NCBI GenBank assembly: GCA_963830385.1
Contig: CAWHMD010000008.1
Span: 186,001-250,000, forward strand
Direction of reading: 5' to 3'
Length of the DNA stretch: 64,000 nucleotides
Source of the DNA: Bog-532 sp963830385
GTDB lineage: Bacteria > Actinomycetota > Actinomycetes > Streptosporangiales > Streptosporangiaceae
Part shown: piece by piece, positions 26,515 to 35,116 of the stretch
Position numbering within the stretch: the first letter of the stretch is position 1
Layout: every line of letters starts with the position of its first letter
Translations under genes and position numbers: made by a program
The notes under the pieces: model-generated
Told to the model about the DNA's origin: nothing
Database searches by the model: none
The model's input: the letters and a program-made list of their open reading frames with translations, nothing else

Positions 26515-28050
26515 TCAGTTCAGGGGGCCGCAGGCGGTCTCGGCCGCCGCGACCAGGTCGCCGGACCGGACCAGCTCCACGGTGGCGGCGATGTCGGGGG
26601 CGAGGTACCGGTCGGGCCCGGGGCCGGGGACCTGCTGGCGCAGGGCTTCGCGGGCGGCGGCCGTGGCCGGGGCGGGAGTGAGCGGCGAGCGAAGGTCGAG
26701 CGCCCGGGCGGCGGTGAGGATCTCGATCGCCAGCACCTGCGTCAGCGCGTCGATCGCCCGGCGCAGCTTGCGGGCGGCCGACCAGCCCATCGAGACGTGA
26801 TCCTCCTGCATGGCGCTGGACGGGATCGAGTCGACCGACGCCGGGTTGGCCAGGCGCTTCAGCTCCGAGACCATGGCGGCCTGGGTGTACTGGGCGATCA
26901 TGTAACCGGAGTCGACCCCCGGGTCGCCGGCCAGGAACGGCGGCAGGCCGTGGTTGCGGGCGCGGTCGAGGAACCGGTCGGTGCGGCGCTCGGCGATCGA
27001 GGCGAGGTCGGCCGCCGCGATGGCCAGGAAGTCGAGCACGTAGGCGACCGGCGCGCCGTGGAAGTTGCCGTTGCTCTCCACCCGGCCGTCCAGCGTGACC
27101 ACCGGGTTGTCGACGGCGCTGGCCAGCTCCCGGTCCCGGACCAGGCGGGCGTGGGCGAGCGTGTCGCGCCCGGCCCCGTGGACCTGGGGGGAGCAGCGCA
27201 GCGAGTAGGCGTCCTGCACGCGGGTGCAATCCCCGGTGCGGTGGCTGGCCATGATGGCGGAACCGGCCAGCAGCGCCCGGAGGTTGGCGGCGCTGTCGGC
27301 CTGGCCGGGGTGCGGGCGCAGCGCCTGCAGGTCGGCCGCGAACACCGCGTCGGTGCCGAGCTGGGCCTCCACGCTCATCGCGGCCGCCAGGTCGGCCGTC
27401 CGGAACAGCAGCGCCAGGTCAGCCGTGGCGAGCGTCAGCATGCCGAGCATCCCGTCGACGCCGTTGGTGAGGGCCAGGCCCTCCTTCTCGCGCAGCACGA
27501 TCGGGGTGATGCCCGCCGCGGCCAGCGCGTCGGCCGCCGGCCGGACCTCGCCGCCGGTCCGGACGGTGCCCTCGCCCATCGCCGCCAGCGCGCAGTGGGC
27601 CAGCGGGGCGAGGTCGCCGGAGCAGCCCAGCGAACCGAACTCGTACACGATCGGCGTGATGCCGGCGTTCAGCATCGCCGCGTAGGTCTGGGCGGTCTCC
27701 AGGCGCACCCCGGTGCGGCCGGTGGCCAGCGTCGACAACCGCAGCAGCATCAGCGCGCGGATGACCTCGCGCTCGACCTCGGGGCCGGAGCCCGCCGCGT
27801 GCGAGCGGATCAGGCTGCGCTGCAGGGCGGCGCGGTCGTCCGGCGCGATCTGCTTGGTGGCCAGCGCGCCGAATCCGGTGGAGATGCCGTAGTGCGGCTC
27901 CGGGTCGCCGGCCAGCGCCTCGATGACGTCCCGGCTGGCGCTGATGGCCTTGATGGCTTCCTCGCTCAGCCGCACCCGCGCGTCATGCCGGGCGACGGCG
28001 AGCACCTGCTGTTCGGTCAGCGCCTCGACGCCGATTGCGATCTCGTCCAT
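26515..28050 (-). CDS. hutH: Histidine ammonia-lyase
   Basis: 511 residues, the first step of histidine catabolism (histidine to urocanate plus ammonia). The MIO cofactor triad appears as C143-S144-G145 in GSLGCSGDLAPLAH rather than the common Ala-Ser-Gly; PROSITE's pattern allows Cys here. Other family blocks are HYGISTGFGALA, ATGRTGVRLE, NGNFHGAPVAYVLDFL and SMQEDHVSMGW-like SAMQEDHVSMGWSAARKL. First gene of hutH-hutU-amidohydrolase. The IclR gene downstream on the same strand ordering, with its own start on the other side, is the nearby regulator candidate. Confidence 0.95.
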   Translation of the reverse strand: MDEIAIGVEALTEQQVLAVARHDARVRLSEEAIKAISASRDVIEALAGDPEPHYGISTGFGALATKQIAPDDRAALQRSLIRSHAAGSGPEVEREVIRALMLLRLSTLATGRTGVRLETAQTYAAMLNAGITPIVYEFGSLGCSGDLAPLAHCALAAMGEGTVRTGGEVRPAADALAAAGITPIVLREKEGLALTNGVDGMLGMLTLATADLALLFRTADLAAAMSVEAQLGTDAVFAADLQALRPHPGQADSAANLRALLAGSAIMASHRTGDCTRVQDAYSLRCSPQVHGAGRDTLAHARLVRDRELASAVDNPVVTLDGRVESNGNFHGAPVAYVLDFLAIAAADLASIAERRTDRFLDRARNHGLPPFLAGDPGVDSGYMIAQYTQAAMVSELKRLANPASVDSIPSSAMQEDHVSMGWSAARKLRRAIDALTQVLAIEILTAARALDLRSPLTPAPATAAAREALRQQVPGPGPDRYLAPDIAATVELVRSGDLVAAAETACGPLN

Positions 28051-28120
28051 AACGACATCATGCGGTGCGGGCGGCCCGGTTGTGACCTCCCCTGCAGCCT
28101 TCTCTGTCTGGAATCACAGA

Positions 28121-28166
28121 TTCACGGCCTGCGGCTGAGCTCGTTCACAGCCTGCGGCTGAGCTCG
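28121..28166. repeat. 23-bp tandem duplication at the 3' end of the IclR gene
   Basis: TTCACGGCCTGCGGCTGAGC followed by TCG (28121-28143) is repeated at 28144-28166 with a single G-to-A change. The second unit encodes the last residues and stop of the IclR protein. The first is an extra, untranslated copy on the hutH side. A recent slippage duplication. Confidence 0.85.
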
Positions 28167-28894
28167 GCGGCGGTCTTGGCCACCCGCCGGGCCAGCCGCT
28201 CACGCCCGGCCGGGTCCACCTCGGCGCCCGGGAACGTCACCGCCACCGCCGCGACCGGGTAGCCGGCCCGGTCGCTTACGGCCACCGCCACCGACGCGAA
28301 GTCGGGAGTCACCTCGCCGTCCTCGGAGGCGAACCCCTGGCGGCGAGCGTCGGTCAGCAGGTGCCGGAGCGCGGTCAGCGACCGCGGGCCGAGGTCATTG
28401 CGCAACACGAAGAAACTGGGATCGGAGTAGAGCGCGCGCACCTGGGCCTGCGGCATCTGGGCGAGCATGGCCCGGCCGCTGGCGGTCAGGTGGGCGGGCA
28501 GCCGCACCCCGACGTCGGTGATCAGCGGCGGCCGGCCGACCGCGCGCTCCTCGATCACGTAGATGACGTCCCGGCCGTGCATGATCGCCAGGTGCGCGTT
28601 CTGGCCCACGCCGTCGACCAGCGCCGCCAGCGGCATCCGGGCCAGCCGTTGCAGCGAAGTCTGGCGGCCGTATCCCGAGGCCAATTCGTAGACGGCGACC
28701 CCCAGCGCGTAGCGCTGCTCCTCGGCCACGTGGACGACGAACCCGGCCCGGACCAGCGTGTCCAGCAGGTGGTAGGTCGTGGATCGCGGCAGGTCCAGGT
28801 CACGGCTGATGGCGGCGGCCGCGGCCGGCTGCGCCTGGGTGCCGAGGTACTGCAGCACGGCCAGCGCCTGGGCAGCCGCCGGGACTACTGCCAC
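28145..28894 (-). CDS. IclR-family transcriptional regulator
   Basis: 249 residues from GTG 28894. The N-terminal winged helix (AQALAVLQYLGTQAQPAAAA, LPRSTTYHLLDTLVRAGFV) is followed by the IclR effector domain (LAIMHGRDVIYVIEERAV, GVRLPAHLTASGRAMLAQ, GFASEDGEVTPDFASVAV). It lies upstream of and in the same direction as hutH and is divergent from a GlcD-like oxidase gene with only 18 bp between starts. Streptomyces controls hut genes differently, so IclR control of hut or of the oxidase is an inference from position. Confidence 0.85.
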   Translation of the reverse strand: MAVVPAAAQALAVLQYLGTQAQPAAAAAISRDLDLPRSTTYHLLDTLVRAGFVVHVAEEQRYALGVAVYELASGYGRQTSLQRLARMPLAALVDGVGQNAHLAIMHGRDVIYVIEERAVGRPPLITDVGVRLPAHLTASGRAMLAQMPQAQVRALYSDPSFFVLRNDLGPRSLTALRHLLTDARRQGFASEDGEVTPDFASVAVAVSDRAGYPVAAVAVTFPGAEVDPAGRERLARRVAKTAAELSRRL

Positions 28895-28912
28895 AGCGGC
28901 ATCCTATGTAGT

Positions 28913-30280
28913 GTGACCTCTCTTGACGGCCTCGCCGCCGCCCTCACCGGCAGCCCGCTTATCACCGACCCGGACGTGATGGAGGCCTACCGCCGGGACG
29001 AGGCGCACCTGGTACCGGCCGGGCAGCCGGCCGCGGTGCTGCGCGCCCGGTCCACCGCCGACGTGGCCCGGGCCCTGGCCTGGGCGGAACAGACCGGGAC
29101 GGCCGTCGTGCCGCGCGGCGCCGGCACCGGTCTGGCCGGTGGCGCCGCCGCGTCCGACGGATGCCTGGTGATCTCGACGGCCGACCTGAACGCGATCCGC
29201 GAGCTGGCCGCGCCCGACCAGTACGCGGTCGTCGAGGCCGGCGTCGTCAACGCCGACCTGGATCGGGCGGCCGCCGCGCACCAGCTGATGTACGCCCCCG
29301 ACCCGAGCAGCTTCGAGACCTGCACGATCGGCGGCAACCTGGCCACCAACGCCGGCGGCCTGCGCTGCGTGAAGTACGGGGTCACCCGCGACTCGGTCCT
29401 CGGCCTCGAGGTGGTGCTGGCCGGCGGCCGGGTCGTGCGCACCGGGCGGCGGACCGTCAAGGGCGTGGCCGGCTACGACCTGACCAGCCTGTTCGTCGGC
29501 TCCGAGGGCACCCTGGGCGTGATCACCGCAGCCACCGTACGGCTGCGTCCCCGGCCATCGCAGCCACCGGTCACCGTGATCGGCAGCTTTCCCAGCCTGG
29601 CCGCGGCGGCGGCTGCGGTCGCCGCCATCGTGCGGGCCGGGATTACCCCCAGCCTGCTGGAACTGCTGGACCGGGCCACGCTGCGGGCGATCAGCGAATG
29701 GAAGGGCATGGGGCTGGACGACGACCCGGCCGCGGTCCTGGTCGGGCAGGCCGACGGCCCCGATGCCCGCGACTGCGCCGCCGCCATGCGGCAGCACTGC
29801 CAGGACGCCGGGGCCGGGTTCGCGGACGTGTCCACCGATCCGGCCGAAGCCGCCCAGCTGCTGGAGATCCGCCGCCTGGCCTACCCGGCCGCCGAACGGC
29901 TCGGCCAGTGCCTGGTCGAGGACGTCGGCGTGCCCCGCTCGAAGCTGCCGGCGCTGATGGAGCGGATCGAGCAGGCCGGCCGCGAGCACGACGTCACGAT
30001 CTTGACGGTCGCGCACGCCGGAGACGGGAACGCGCACCCGACCTTCGTCTTTGACCGCCAGAGCGACGGCCAGGCCCCGGCCAGCGTGTGGGCGGCCGCC
30101 GACGACATCTTCCGGGCGGCGCTCGAACTCGGCGGGACCCTGACCGGCGAGCACGGCGTCGGCGCGCTGAAGCGGCGCTGGCTGGGCCTGGAGGTCGGCG
30201 ACGACGTCCTCGACGTCCACCGTTCGATCAAGCGGGCACTGGACCCGCGGGGGATCCTCAACCCCGGTAAGGGCTTTTGA
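28913..30280 (+). CDS. FAD-linked oxidase, glycolate oxidase GlcD / D-lactate dehydrogenase-like
   Basis: 455 residues. The PCMH-type FAD-binding domain includes VVPRGAGTGLAGGAAASDG, CTIGGNLATNAGGLRCVKYG and TVKGVAGYDLTSLFVGSEGT. The C-terminal FAD-oxidase domain has VAHAGDGNAHPTFV and GGTLTGEHGVGALKRRWL, with the catalytic His in EHGVG. These define the GlcD/LldD-like 2-hydroxyacid dehydrogenases. No GlcE or GlcF partner is adjacent, so it may act alone with another electron acceptor. GTG start at 28913, very close to the divergent iclR. Confidence 0.85.
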   Translation: MTSLDGLAAALTGSPLITDPDVMEAYRRDEAHLVPAGQPAAVLRARSTADVARALAWAEQTGTAVVPRGAGTGLAGGAAASDGCLVISTADLNAIRELAAPDQYAVVEAGVVNADLDRAAAAHQLMYAPDPSSFETCTIGGNLATNAGGLRCVKYGVTRDSVLGLEVVLAGGRVVRTGRRTVKGVAGYDLTSLFVGSEGTLGVITAATVRLRPRPSQPPVTVIGSFPSLAAAAAAVAAIVRAGITPSLLELLDRATLRAISEWKGMGLDDDPAAVLVGQADGPDARDCAAAMRQHCQDAGAGFADVSTDPAEAAQLLEIRRLAYPAAERLGQCLVEDVGVPRSKLPALMERIEQAGREHDVTILTVAHAGDGNAHPTFVFDRQSDGQAPASVWAAADDIFRAALELGGTLTGEHGVGALKRRWLGLEVGDDVLDVHRSIKRALDPRGILNPGKGF

Positions 30281-30293
30281 CGTCGATCTTGCA

Positions 30294-30323
30294 TTGACAG
30301 CGGGCCCGGGGGGCTCCCAGGAT
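30294..30323 (+). promoter_or_regulatory. Promoter of a probable leaderless transcript
   Basis: TTGACA at 30294-30299 and CAGGAT at 30318-30323, separated by 18 bp. The GTG start of the SDR gene at 30332 is only 8 bp past the -10 box and no Shine-Dalgarno sequence fits in between. Transcription would begin at or next to the start codon. Confidence 0.6.
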
Positions 30324-30331
30324 GAATTCCC

Positions 30332-31144
30332 GTGACCGATCTGCCTGCGTTGTTTGACCTGTCCGGCCAGACCGCCGTCGTTGCTGGTGGGGGAGGTGCG
30401 CTCGGGTCAGTGGTGGCCGGGGGGCTGGCCGCCGCCGGCGCTTCGGTCGCGGTGGTGGATCTTCGTCCGGCAAATGCGGAAAGGGTCGCACGGTCGATCG
30501 CTGATACCGGCGGCCGGGCGGCCGGGTTCGGGGCCGACCTGAGCGACGAGGCGGCCGTGGACCAGGTGTTCGCCGGCGTTGACGCCGCCTTCGGCCCGGT
30601 CGGTGTGCTGGTCAACGCGATCTCCGCGCCGGTCGAGCGTCACCGGGCCGAGGACTACCCGCTGGAGCAGTGGAACCACTCGCTGGCCGCCAACCTCACC
30701 AGCTACTTCCTGTGCTCAAAGGCTGCCGCGACTCAGATGATCGCCGCGGGCCGGGGCGGCAGCATCGTCAACTTCGCCTCGACCGCGGGGGTGACCGCGC
30801 TGGGCCGGGGCAACCTGGCCTACAGCGCCGCCAAGGGCGGTGTGGTCCAGCTGACCCGCGAGCACGCCTACGTCTGGGCGCACCACGGCATCCGGGTGAA
30901 CGCGGTGCTGCCGTGCCAGTTCATCAACGACTGGTGGGCGGGCCAGGTCGCCGACCCCGCCCACGCCGGGCTGGTGGCCCGCGCCGTGAGCGGCATCCCG
31001 CTCGGGCGGCTGGGGGAGCCGCCCGAGATCGTCGGGCCGGTGCTGTTCCTGGCGTCGGCGGCGGCGTCGATGGTCACCGGGGTGATGCTCCCGGTCGACG
31101 GCGGCAACCTGGCCATGAACGCGGGCGCCAGCATCGACTGGTAA
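30332..31144 (+). CDS. Short-chain dehydrogenase/reductase
   Basis: 270 residues, classical SDR with cofactor motif VAGGGGALGSVVAGGLAAAG (a variant TGxxxGxG lacking the first Thr), the acidic DLR after beta-2 indicating NAD preference, catalytic Ser in IVNFASTAGV, YSAAKGG, and VTGVMLPVDGGNLAMN. It resembles gluconate or sugar-alcohol 5-dehydrogenases. Probably transcribed as its own leaderless mRNA. The substrate cannot be fixed; the rpiA gene next door is convergent. Confidence 0.85.
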   Translation: MTDLPALFDLSGQTAVVAGGGGALGSVVAGGLAAAGASVAVVDLRPANAERVARSIADTGGRAAGFGADLSDEAAVDQVFAGVDAAFGPVGVLVNAISAPVERHRAEDYPLEQWNHSLAANLTSYFLCSKAAATQMIAAGRGGSIVNFASTAGVTALGRGNLAYSAAKGGVVQLTREHAYVWAHHGIRVNAVLPCQFINDWWAGQVADPAHAGLVARAVSGIPLGRLGEPPEIVGPVLFLASAAASMVTGVMLPVDGGNLAMNAGASIDW

Positions 31145-31150
31145 GGCCGG

Positions 31151-31789
31151 TCAGAAGTCGATCCGGTCGGCCGACTCGCCCCGGCCGACCAGGGCCAGGG
31201 CCACCATCTGGGGCGGGAACAGCCCGTGGGCGACGACCCCGGGCGTCGACGACAGCCGGATGGCGAGCGCGGCCGGGTCCTCCACCGGGCCCTCGTAGTC
31301 GGCGATCACGCCGCCGTCGGGGCTGTGCGGGACGTCACGCAGCGAGGCCGGGTCAACCAGGCGCAGGGTGGCCCGCAACCCGAACGACAGCAGCTCGAGC
31401 GGGATGGGGGAGTGCAGGGCCGGGACCGGCTTGGAGGAGTCGGCGATGACGACGAACCGGTCGGCCGCCCCGGCCACGATCTTTTCCCTGGTGTGGGCGC
31501 CGCCACCGCCCTTGACCAGCCAGCCGTCCGGGGCGATCTGGTCCGCGCCGTCGATGGTGATGTCGAACCGGTCGATGCTGGTGACATCCTCGATCCGCAG
31601 CCCCAGCTCGCGCGCGGCGTGCTCGGTGCGCGGCGAGGTGGCGGCGCAGACGATGTCGAGCGACCGCTTGGCCAGGGCCGGGAGCAGATAGGCGACGGTC
31701 GATCCGGTGCCCAGCCCGACGGTCATGCCGTTCTCGACCAGTTCGGCGGCCGCTTCCGCGGCGACCTGCTTCTCCCGCTCAATGCTCAT
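31151..31789 (-). CDS. rpiA: Ribose-5-phosphate isomerase A
   Basis: 212 residues. Phosphate-binding GLGTGST at about 25-31, catalytic DGADQI (usually DGADEI, so Glu is replaced by Gln at the last position before Ile), KGGGGAHTREK with the substrate Lys and Glu, and FGLRATL near the C-terminus identify RpiA of the pentose phosphate pathway. Full family length. Start at ATG 31789. Monocistronic between an SDR and a LysR gene. Confidence 0.92.
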   Translation of the reverse strand: MSIEREKQVAAEAAAELVENGMTVGLGTGSTVAYLLPALAKRSLDIVCAATSPRTEHAARELGLRIEDVTSIDRFDITIDGADQIAPDGWLVKGGGGAHTREKIVAGAADRFVVIADSSKPVPALHSPIPLELLSFGLRATLRLVDPASLRDVPHSPDGGVIADYEGPVEDPAALAIRLSSTPGVVAHGLFPPQMVALALVGRGESADRIDF

Positions 31790-31837
31790 GACCGTGCTGC
31801 CTCCCGGACGTGACCGCTGCTGGGCACCACCGTACGG

Positions 31838-32734
31838 TCAGCGGGCGCGGGTGTGGAGGGCGGTCAGCAGTTGCTCGGCGGCCGGGTTGGGCTGGTGCCG
31901 CCGGGGGAGGTAGGCGCCGATGTAGCGGGTGGGCTGGGGAGCGATCGGCAGGTCGCGCACGTCGGCGCGGCCGCCGACGGCCATGCTGGGCATCAGGGCG
32001 ACGCCGATCCCGGCGCCGACCAGGGCGGCTATGAAGTGGTAGTCGCTGGAACGGCAGGCGACCCGGGGGCGGAAGCCGCTGACCGCCGCCAGCGCGTCGA
32101 GGACACCGCCGACGTCGCCCCAGCCCTGGATCCAGCGTTCGGCCGCGAAGTCGGCCAGGCTGACGGCCAGGCTGGCCAGCGGGTGCCGGGCCGGGACCAG
32201 CATCCGGAACTGGTCGGCCGCCAGCGCGGTGTAGGTGCCCGGCCCGGCCACCGCCCGCCAGGCGCGCGGCGGCTGCGGGGTGTGGAAGTGGTAAACGAGC
32301 GCGAGGTCGGCCCGGCCGTCGCGCAGCGATGCCAGCGCCTCGTCGGGCTCGGCTTCGAGCACGGTGACCTCGGCCGGCTGGCGGCCGCCGGTCAGCTCGG
32401 TGAGCGCCGGGGCCAGGAGCGGCTCCCCGGCGCTGGCGAACGTGACCACGGTCAGCGTGCGCGGCCCGTCGGCCTGCAGGGCGCGCAACTGCTGGGTCGC
32501 GGCCTGCAGCTCGGCGTGGATGGCGTCGGCGGTGGCCAGCAGTACCCGGCCGGCGTCGGTGAGGGTGACGCCGCGGGTGCTGCGCTGCACGAGCACGGCG
32601 CCGGCGCCGCGTTCGAGCGCGGCGATCTGCTGGGAGACGGCCGACGGGGTGTGGCGCAGCACCGCCGCCGCGCCGGCGAAGCTGCCCGCCCGCGCGACTT
32701 CCCGCAGCACGGCCAGCCGTTGCGGATCGATCAA
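31838..32734 (-). CDS. LysR-family regulator (of the adjacent EamA transporter)
   Basis: 298 residues from TTG 32734, chosen because AGGAG lies 6 bases upstream and the protein then begins MIDPQRLAVLREVARAGSFA, the usual LysR start. An ATG at 32761 would add nine residues. The HTH is AGAAAVLRHTPSAVSQQIAAL and the effector domain starts TLTVVTFASAGEPLLAPALT. Divergent from an EamA-type exporter across about 70 bp, a common regulator-exporter pair. Confidence 0.85.
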   Translation of the reverse strand: MIDPQRLAVLREVARAGSFAGAAAVLRHTPSAVSQQIAALERGAGAVLVQRSTRGVTLTDAGRVLLATADAIHAELQAATQQLRALQADGPRTLTVVTFASAGEPLLAPALTELTGGRQPAEVTVLEAEPDEALASLRDGRADLALVYHFHTPQPPRAWRAVAGPGTYTALAADQFRMLVPARHPLASLAVSLADFAAERWIQGWGDVGGVLDALAAVSGFRPRVACRSSDYHFIAALVGAGIGVALMPSMAVGGRADVRDLPIAPQPTRYIGAYLPRRHQPNPAAEQLLTALHTRAR

Positions 32735-32805
32735 CAGTTCTCCTAATGATGTCCCCTTCATTCTGCCACTTCCGCTAATGACTGATCCGGCGCCAGGCTG
32801 GCCGT

Positions 32806-33706
32806 ATGCATCAGCTGAACAAGCAAGAACGCCTCGGCGCGGGCCTGGCCGCCGGATCGGTGCTGCTGATCGGCGGGTCGGTCGCCGCCTCCAGCCTGCT
32901 GACCGGTTACCCGATCCTGGGTGGCCAGGGCCTCCGCTACCTGGTGGCCGGCCTCCTGCTGGCGATCTGGGCCCGGCTGCGGCACACGCCGCTGCCGCGC
33001 CCGGCCGGCCGGGAGTGGGCGTGGCTGGCCGGGCTGGCCGTCGTCGGCCTGGCCGGCTCCAGCGTGCTGATGATCGAGGCCACCCGGGCCGCCGGTCCGG
33101 CCAGCGTCGGGATCGTCATCGGCGCGGCCCCGCTGGTCATCGTGGGCGCCGCCGCGGTTGCCGGCCGCCGCCCCCGCGGCCGGGTGCTGCTGGCTGCGGC
33201 CGTGGTGACCGCCGGTTCGGCTGCCGCCCAGCTCGGCGGGTCCACCGGGATGACCTGGAACGGGACCGGGCTGCTGTGGTCGCTGGCCGCGCCGCGGGCT
33301 CGTCCCTGCTGGCCGCGCCGGTGCTGAGCAGGCTGGGCGCCCTCGCGGTCACGATCTACGCCTGCGCCCTGGCCGCCTGCTCGCTGGCCGCGGCCATCGT
33401 GGCCCGGGTCGCGGGCGGCACACCGGTCCTGCGCATGCCGACCATGACCCAGCTGGCCGCGCTCGGCTACCTGGCGGTCGCGGTCACCGCGATCGTGTTC
33501 ATCACCTGGTTCGCGGCCATGGCCCGCCTCGGGGTCGACCGCACCGGCCTGTTCAACGGGCTGATCCCGATCGCCTCGCTGGCCGCGGTCGCCCTGGTCA
33601 GCGCCGGTACCGTCACTCCGCTGCAGGTCCTGGCCGCCCTCACCGTCCTGGTCGGCGTCCTCCTCGGCCTCGGCCGCGCGTCATCGCCATCACGGCCCGG
33701 CGCTGA
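32806..33706 (+). pseudogene. EamA/DMT-family transporter, frameshifted
   Basis: From ATG 32806 five hydrophobic helices read normally (LGAGLAAGSVLLIGGSVAAS, LRYLVAGLLLAIWARL, WLAGLAVVGLAGSSVLMIEA, SVGIVIGAAPLVIVGAAAV). At about 33292 a G is missing from GCCGCG(G)CCGCG, and the second half of the transporter (AGSSLLAAPVLSRLGALAV, LAALGYLAVAVTAIVFITW, GLFNGLIPIASLAAVALV) continues in another frame. That frame runs on into the convergent decarboxylase gene. A plausible native end, AVIAITARR-stop at 33704-33706, needs another one-base correction. Likely metabolite exporter if functional. Confidence 0.75.
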
Positions 33707-35078
33707 GCAGGTCCAGGACCTGCTGGTGGAGAGCGGGCACGTGCGCTTCGATCTCCGGCTTCATCAGCACACTGCGCAGGATGCGCCCGCTGGCCACGTC
33801 GGCGGTCACCCGGTGGCCGCGGGCGGTCAGGCTGGCGCCGTCGACCGTGTAGGTGGCGACGAACAGCGCCTGCTCGGCCGGGAGGTCCATGCCGGTGTGC
33901 AGCACCCGGGCGCTGGCCTGGTCGATCTCTGACAGCCGTTCGCGGGTGGGGAAGTAACTGAGGATGTCCAGCTGCGGGCGCTGGAACAGGGTCAGCTCGT
34001 CGCTCTTGTCGATGAGATCGGCCCAGGCCAGCGCCGCCCGCCGCCCGGGCCGGAGCGCCGCCCCGAGCCCTTCGGGGGTCAGAGGCAGTAGCTGGAGGGT
34101 CAGCCACAGCGCGGCGGCGGCCGCGCCGGCCCGGGAGCATTCCAGCGAGATCTCACCCAGGTGCAGCTCGTCCGAGGTGAAGTAGGTGTAGGGCGAGTCG
34201 TGCAGGTAGTGCTGGGCCACCCCGGGGTCACGGAAGATCACCGCGCCGCAGCCGTAGGGCTGCAGGCCGTGCTTGTGCGGGTCGATCACCACCGAGTCGC
34301 AGTCGGCGATGGCCGCGAACGGCGCGGCCGTCACCCCGTCGGCGCTGTCGTCGGCGATGAGACGGAAGAAGCCCCCGTAGGCGGCGTCCACGTGCACCCG
34401 GGCACCGTACCGGCGGGCCAGGGCGACGATCTCGTGGACCGCGTCGATCGCGCCCAGCCCGGTGGTGCCGGCGGTGGCCACCACCGTGCCGATGCGCCCG
34501 CCGCGCAGGGTCTGTTCCAGTGCCTGCAGGTCCATGGTCCCGTCGGCGGCCGCGGGCACCGCCACCGACTCCACGCCCAGCAGATGACACATGCGCCCGT
34601 GGGTGTAGTGCGCGTCGGCGCTGTGCGCGACCGCCCGGCCCGGGTGGAGCTGGCGGGCGACGAACAGCGCTTCCAGGTTGGCGATGGTGCCGCTGCTGGT
34701 CAGGTGGCCCAGATGCTCGGGCAGGCCGAACATCGTGGCCAGCTCCGCCACCACCTCCTTTTCCATCCGGGCGGTGGCCGGCCCGCCATCGAGGGCGTGG
34801 TTGTTGGGGTTGATCAGCATCGCGCTGACGTAGCCGATGACCGCCGCCGGGTGCGGTGGCTTGAGCATCTGGCCGATGTAGCGGGGGTGAAAGAACGGGT
34901 AGTTGTCCCGCAGCCGCTCCTGCAGCTCGGCGGTGGCCCGCTGCAGTCGCTCCGGCGGCACGTCCAGCGACGGGTGCGGGGCGAAATCGCCGTAACCGGC
35001 CATCCACTCGCGGGTCGCCTCGACGGCCTGCCGCAGCTGCTCGGCAAGCTCGCCGCATCCGGCCGGGCCAGCGTGCAT
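33690..35078 (-). CDS. PLP-dependent group II decarboxylase (aromatic amino acid/tyrosine decarboxylase-like)
   Basis: 462 residues, fold-type I PLP enzyme. YIGQMLKPPHPAAVIGYVSA and INPNNHALDGGPATARMEKEV are group II decarboxylase blocks. HLTSSGTIANLEAL binds the PLP phosphate, HVDAAYGGFF holds the Asp on the PLP nitrogen, and DPHKHGLQPYG carries the Schiff-base lysine K269. It is third in an operon with an APC permease and a luciferase-like monooxygenase, all under the first copy of the shared 14-nt motif. Decarboxylation of an imported aromatic amino acid to its amine would feed the gamma-glutamylation genes nearby (inference). It might instead be an aminotransferase-like member. Confidence 0.8.
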   Translation of the reverse strand: MHAGPAGCGELAEQLRQAVEATREWMAGYGDFAPHPSLDVPPERLQRATAELQERLRDNYPFFHPRYIGQMLKPPHPAAVIGYVSAMLINPNNHALDGGPATARMEKEVVAELATMFGLPEHLGHLTSSGTIANLEALFVARQLHPGRAVAHSADAHYTHGRMCHLLGVESVAVPAAADGTMDLQALEQTLRGGRIGTVVATAGTTGLGAIDAVHEIVALARRYGARVHVDAAYGGFFRLIADDSADGVTAAPFAAIADCDSVVIDPHKHGLQPYGCGAVIFRDPGVAQHYLHDSPYTYFTSDELHLGEISLECSRAGAAAAALWLTLQLLPLTPEGLGAALRPGRRAALAWADLIDKSDELTLFQRPQLDILSYFPTRERLSEIDQASARVLHTGMDLPAEQALFVATYTVDGASLTARGHRVTADVASGRILRSVLMKPEIEAHVPALHQQVLDLLSAGP

Positions 35079-35116
35079 CAGTCAGTGCTCCTCTCACCCG
35101 GACTCCGCCGCCGCGC

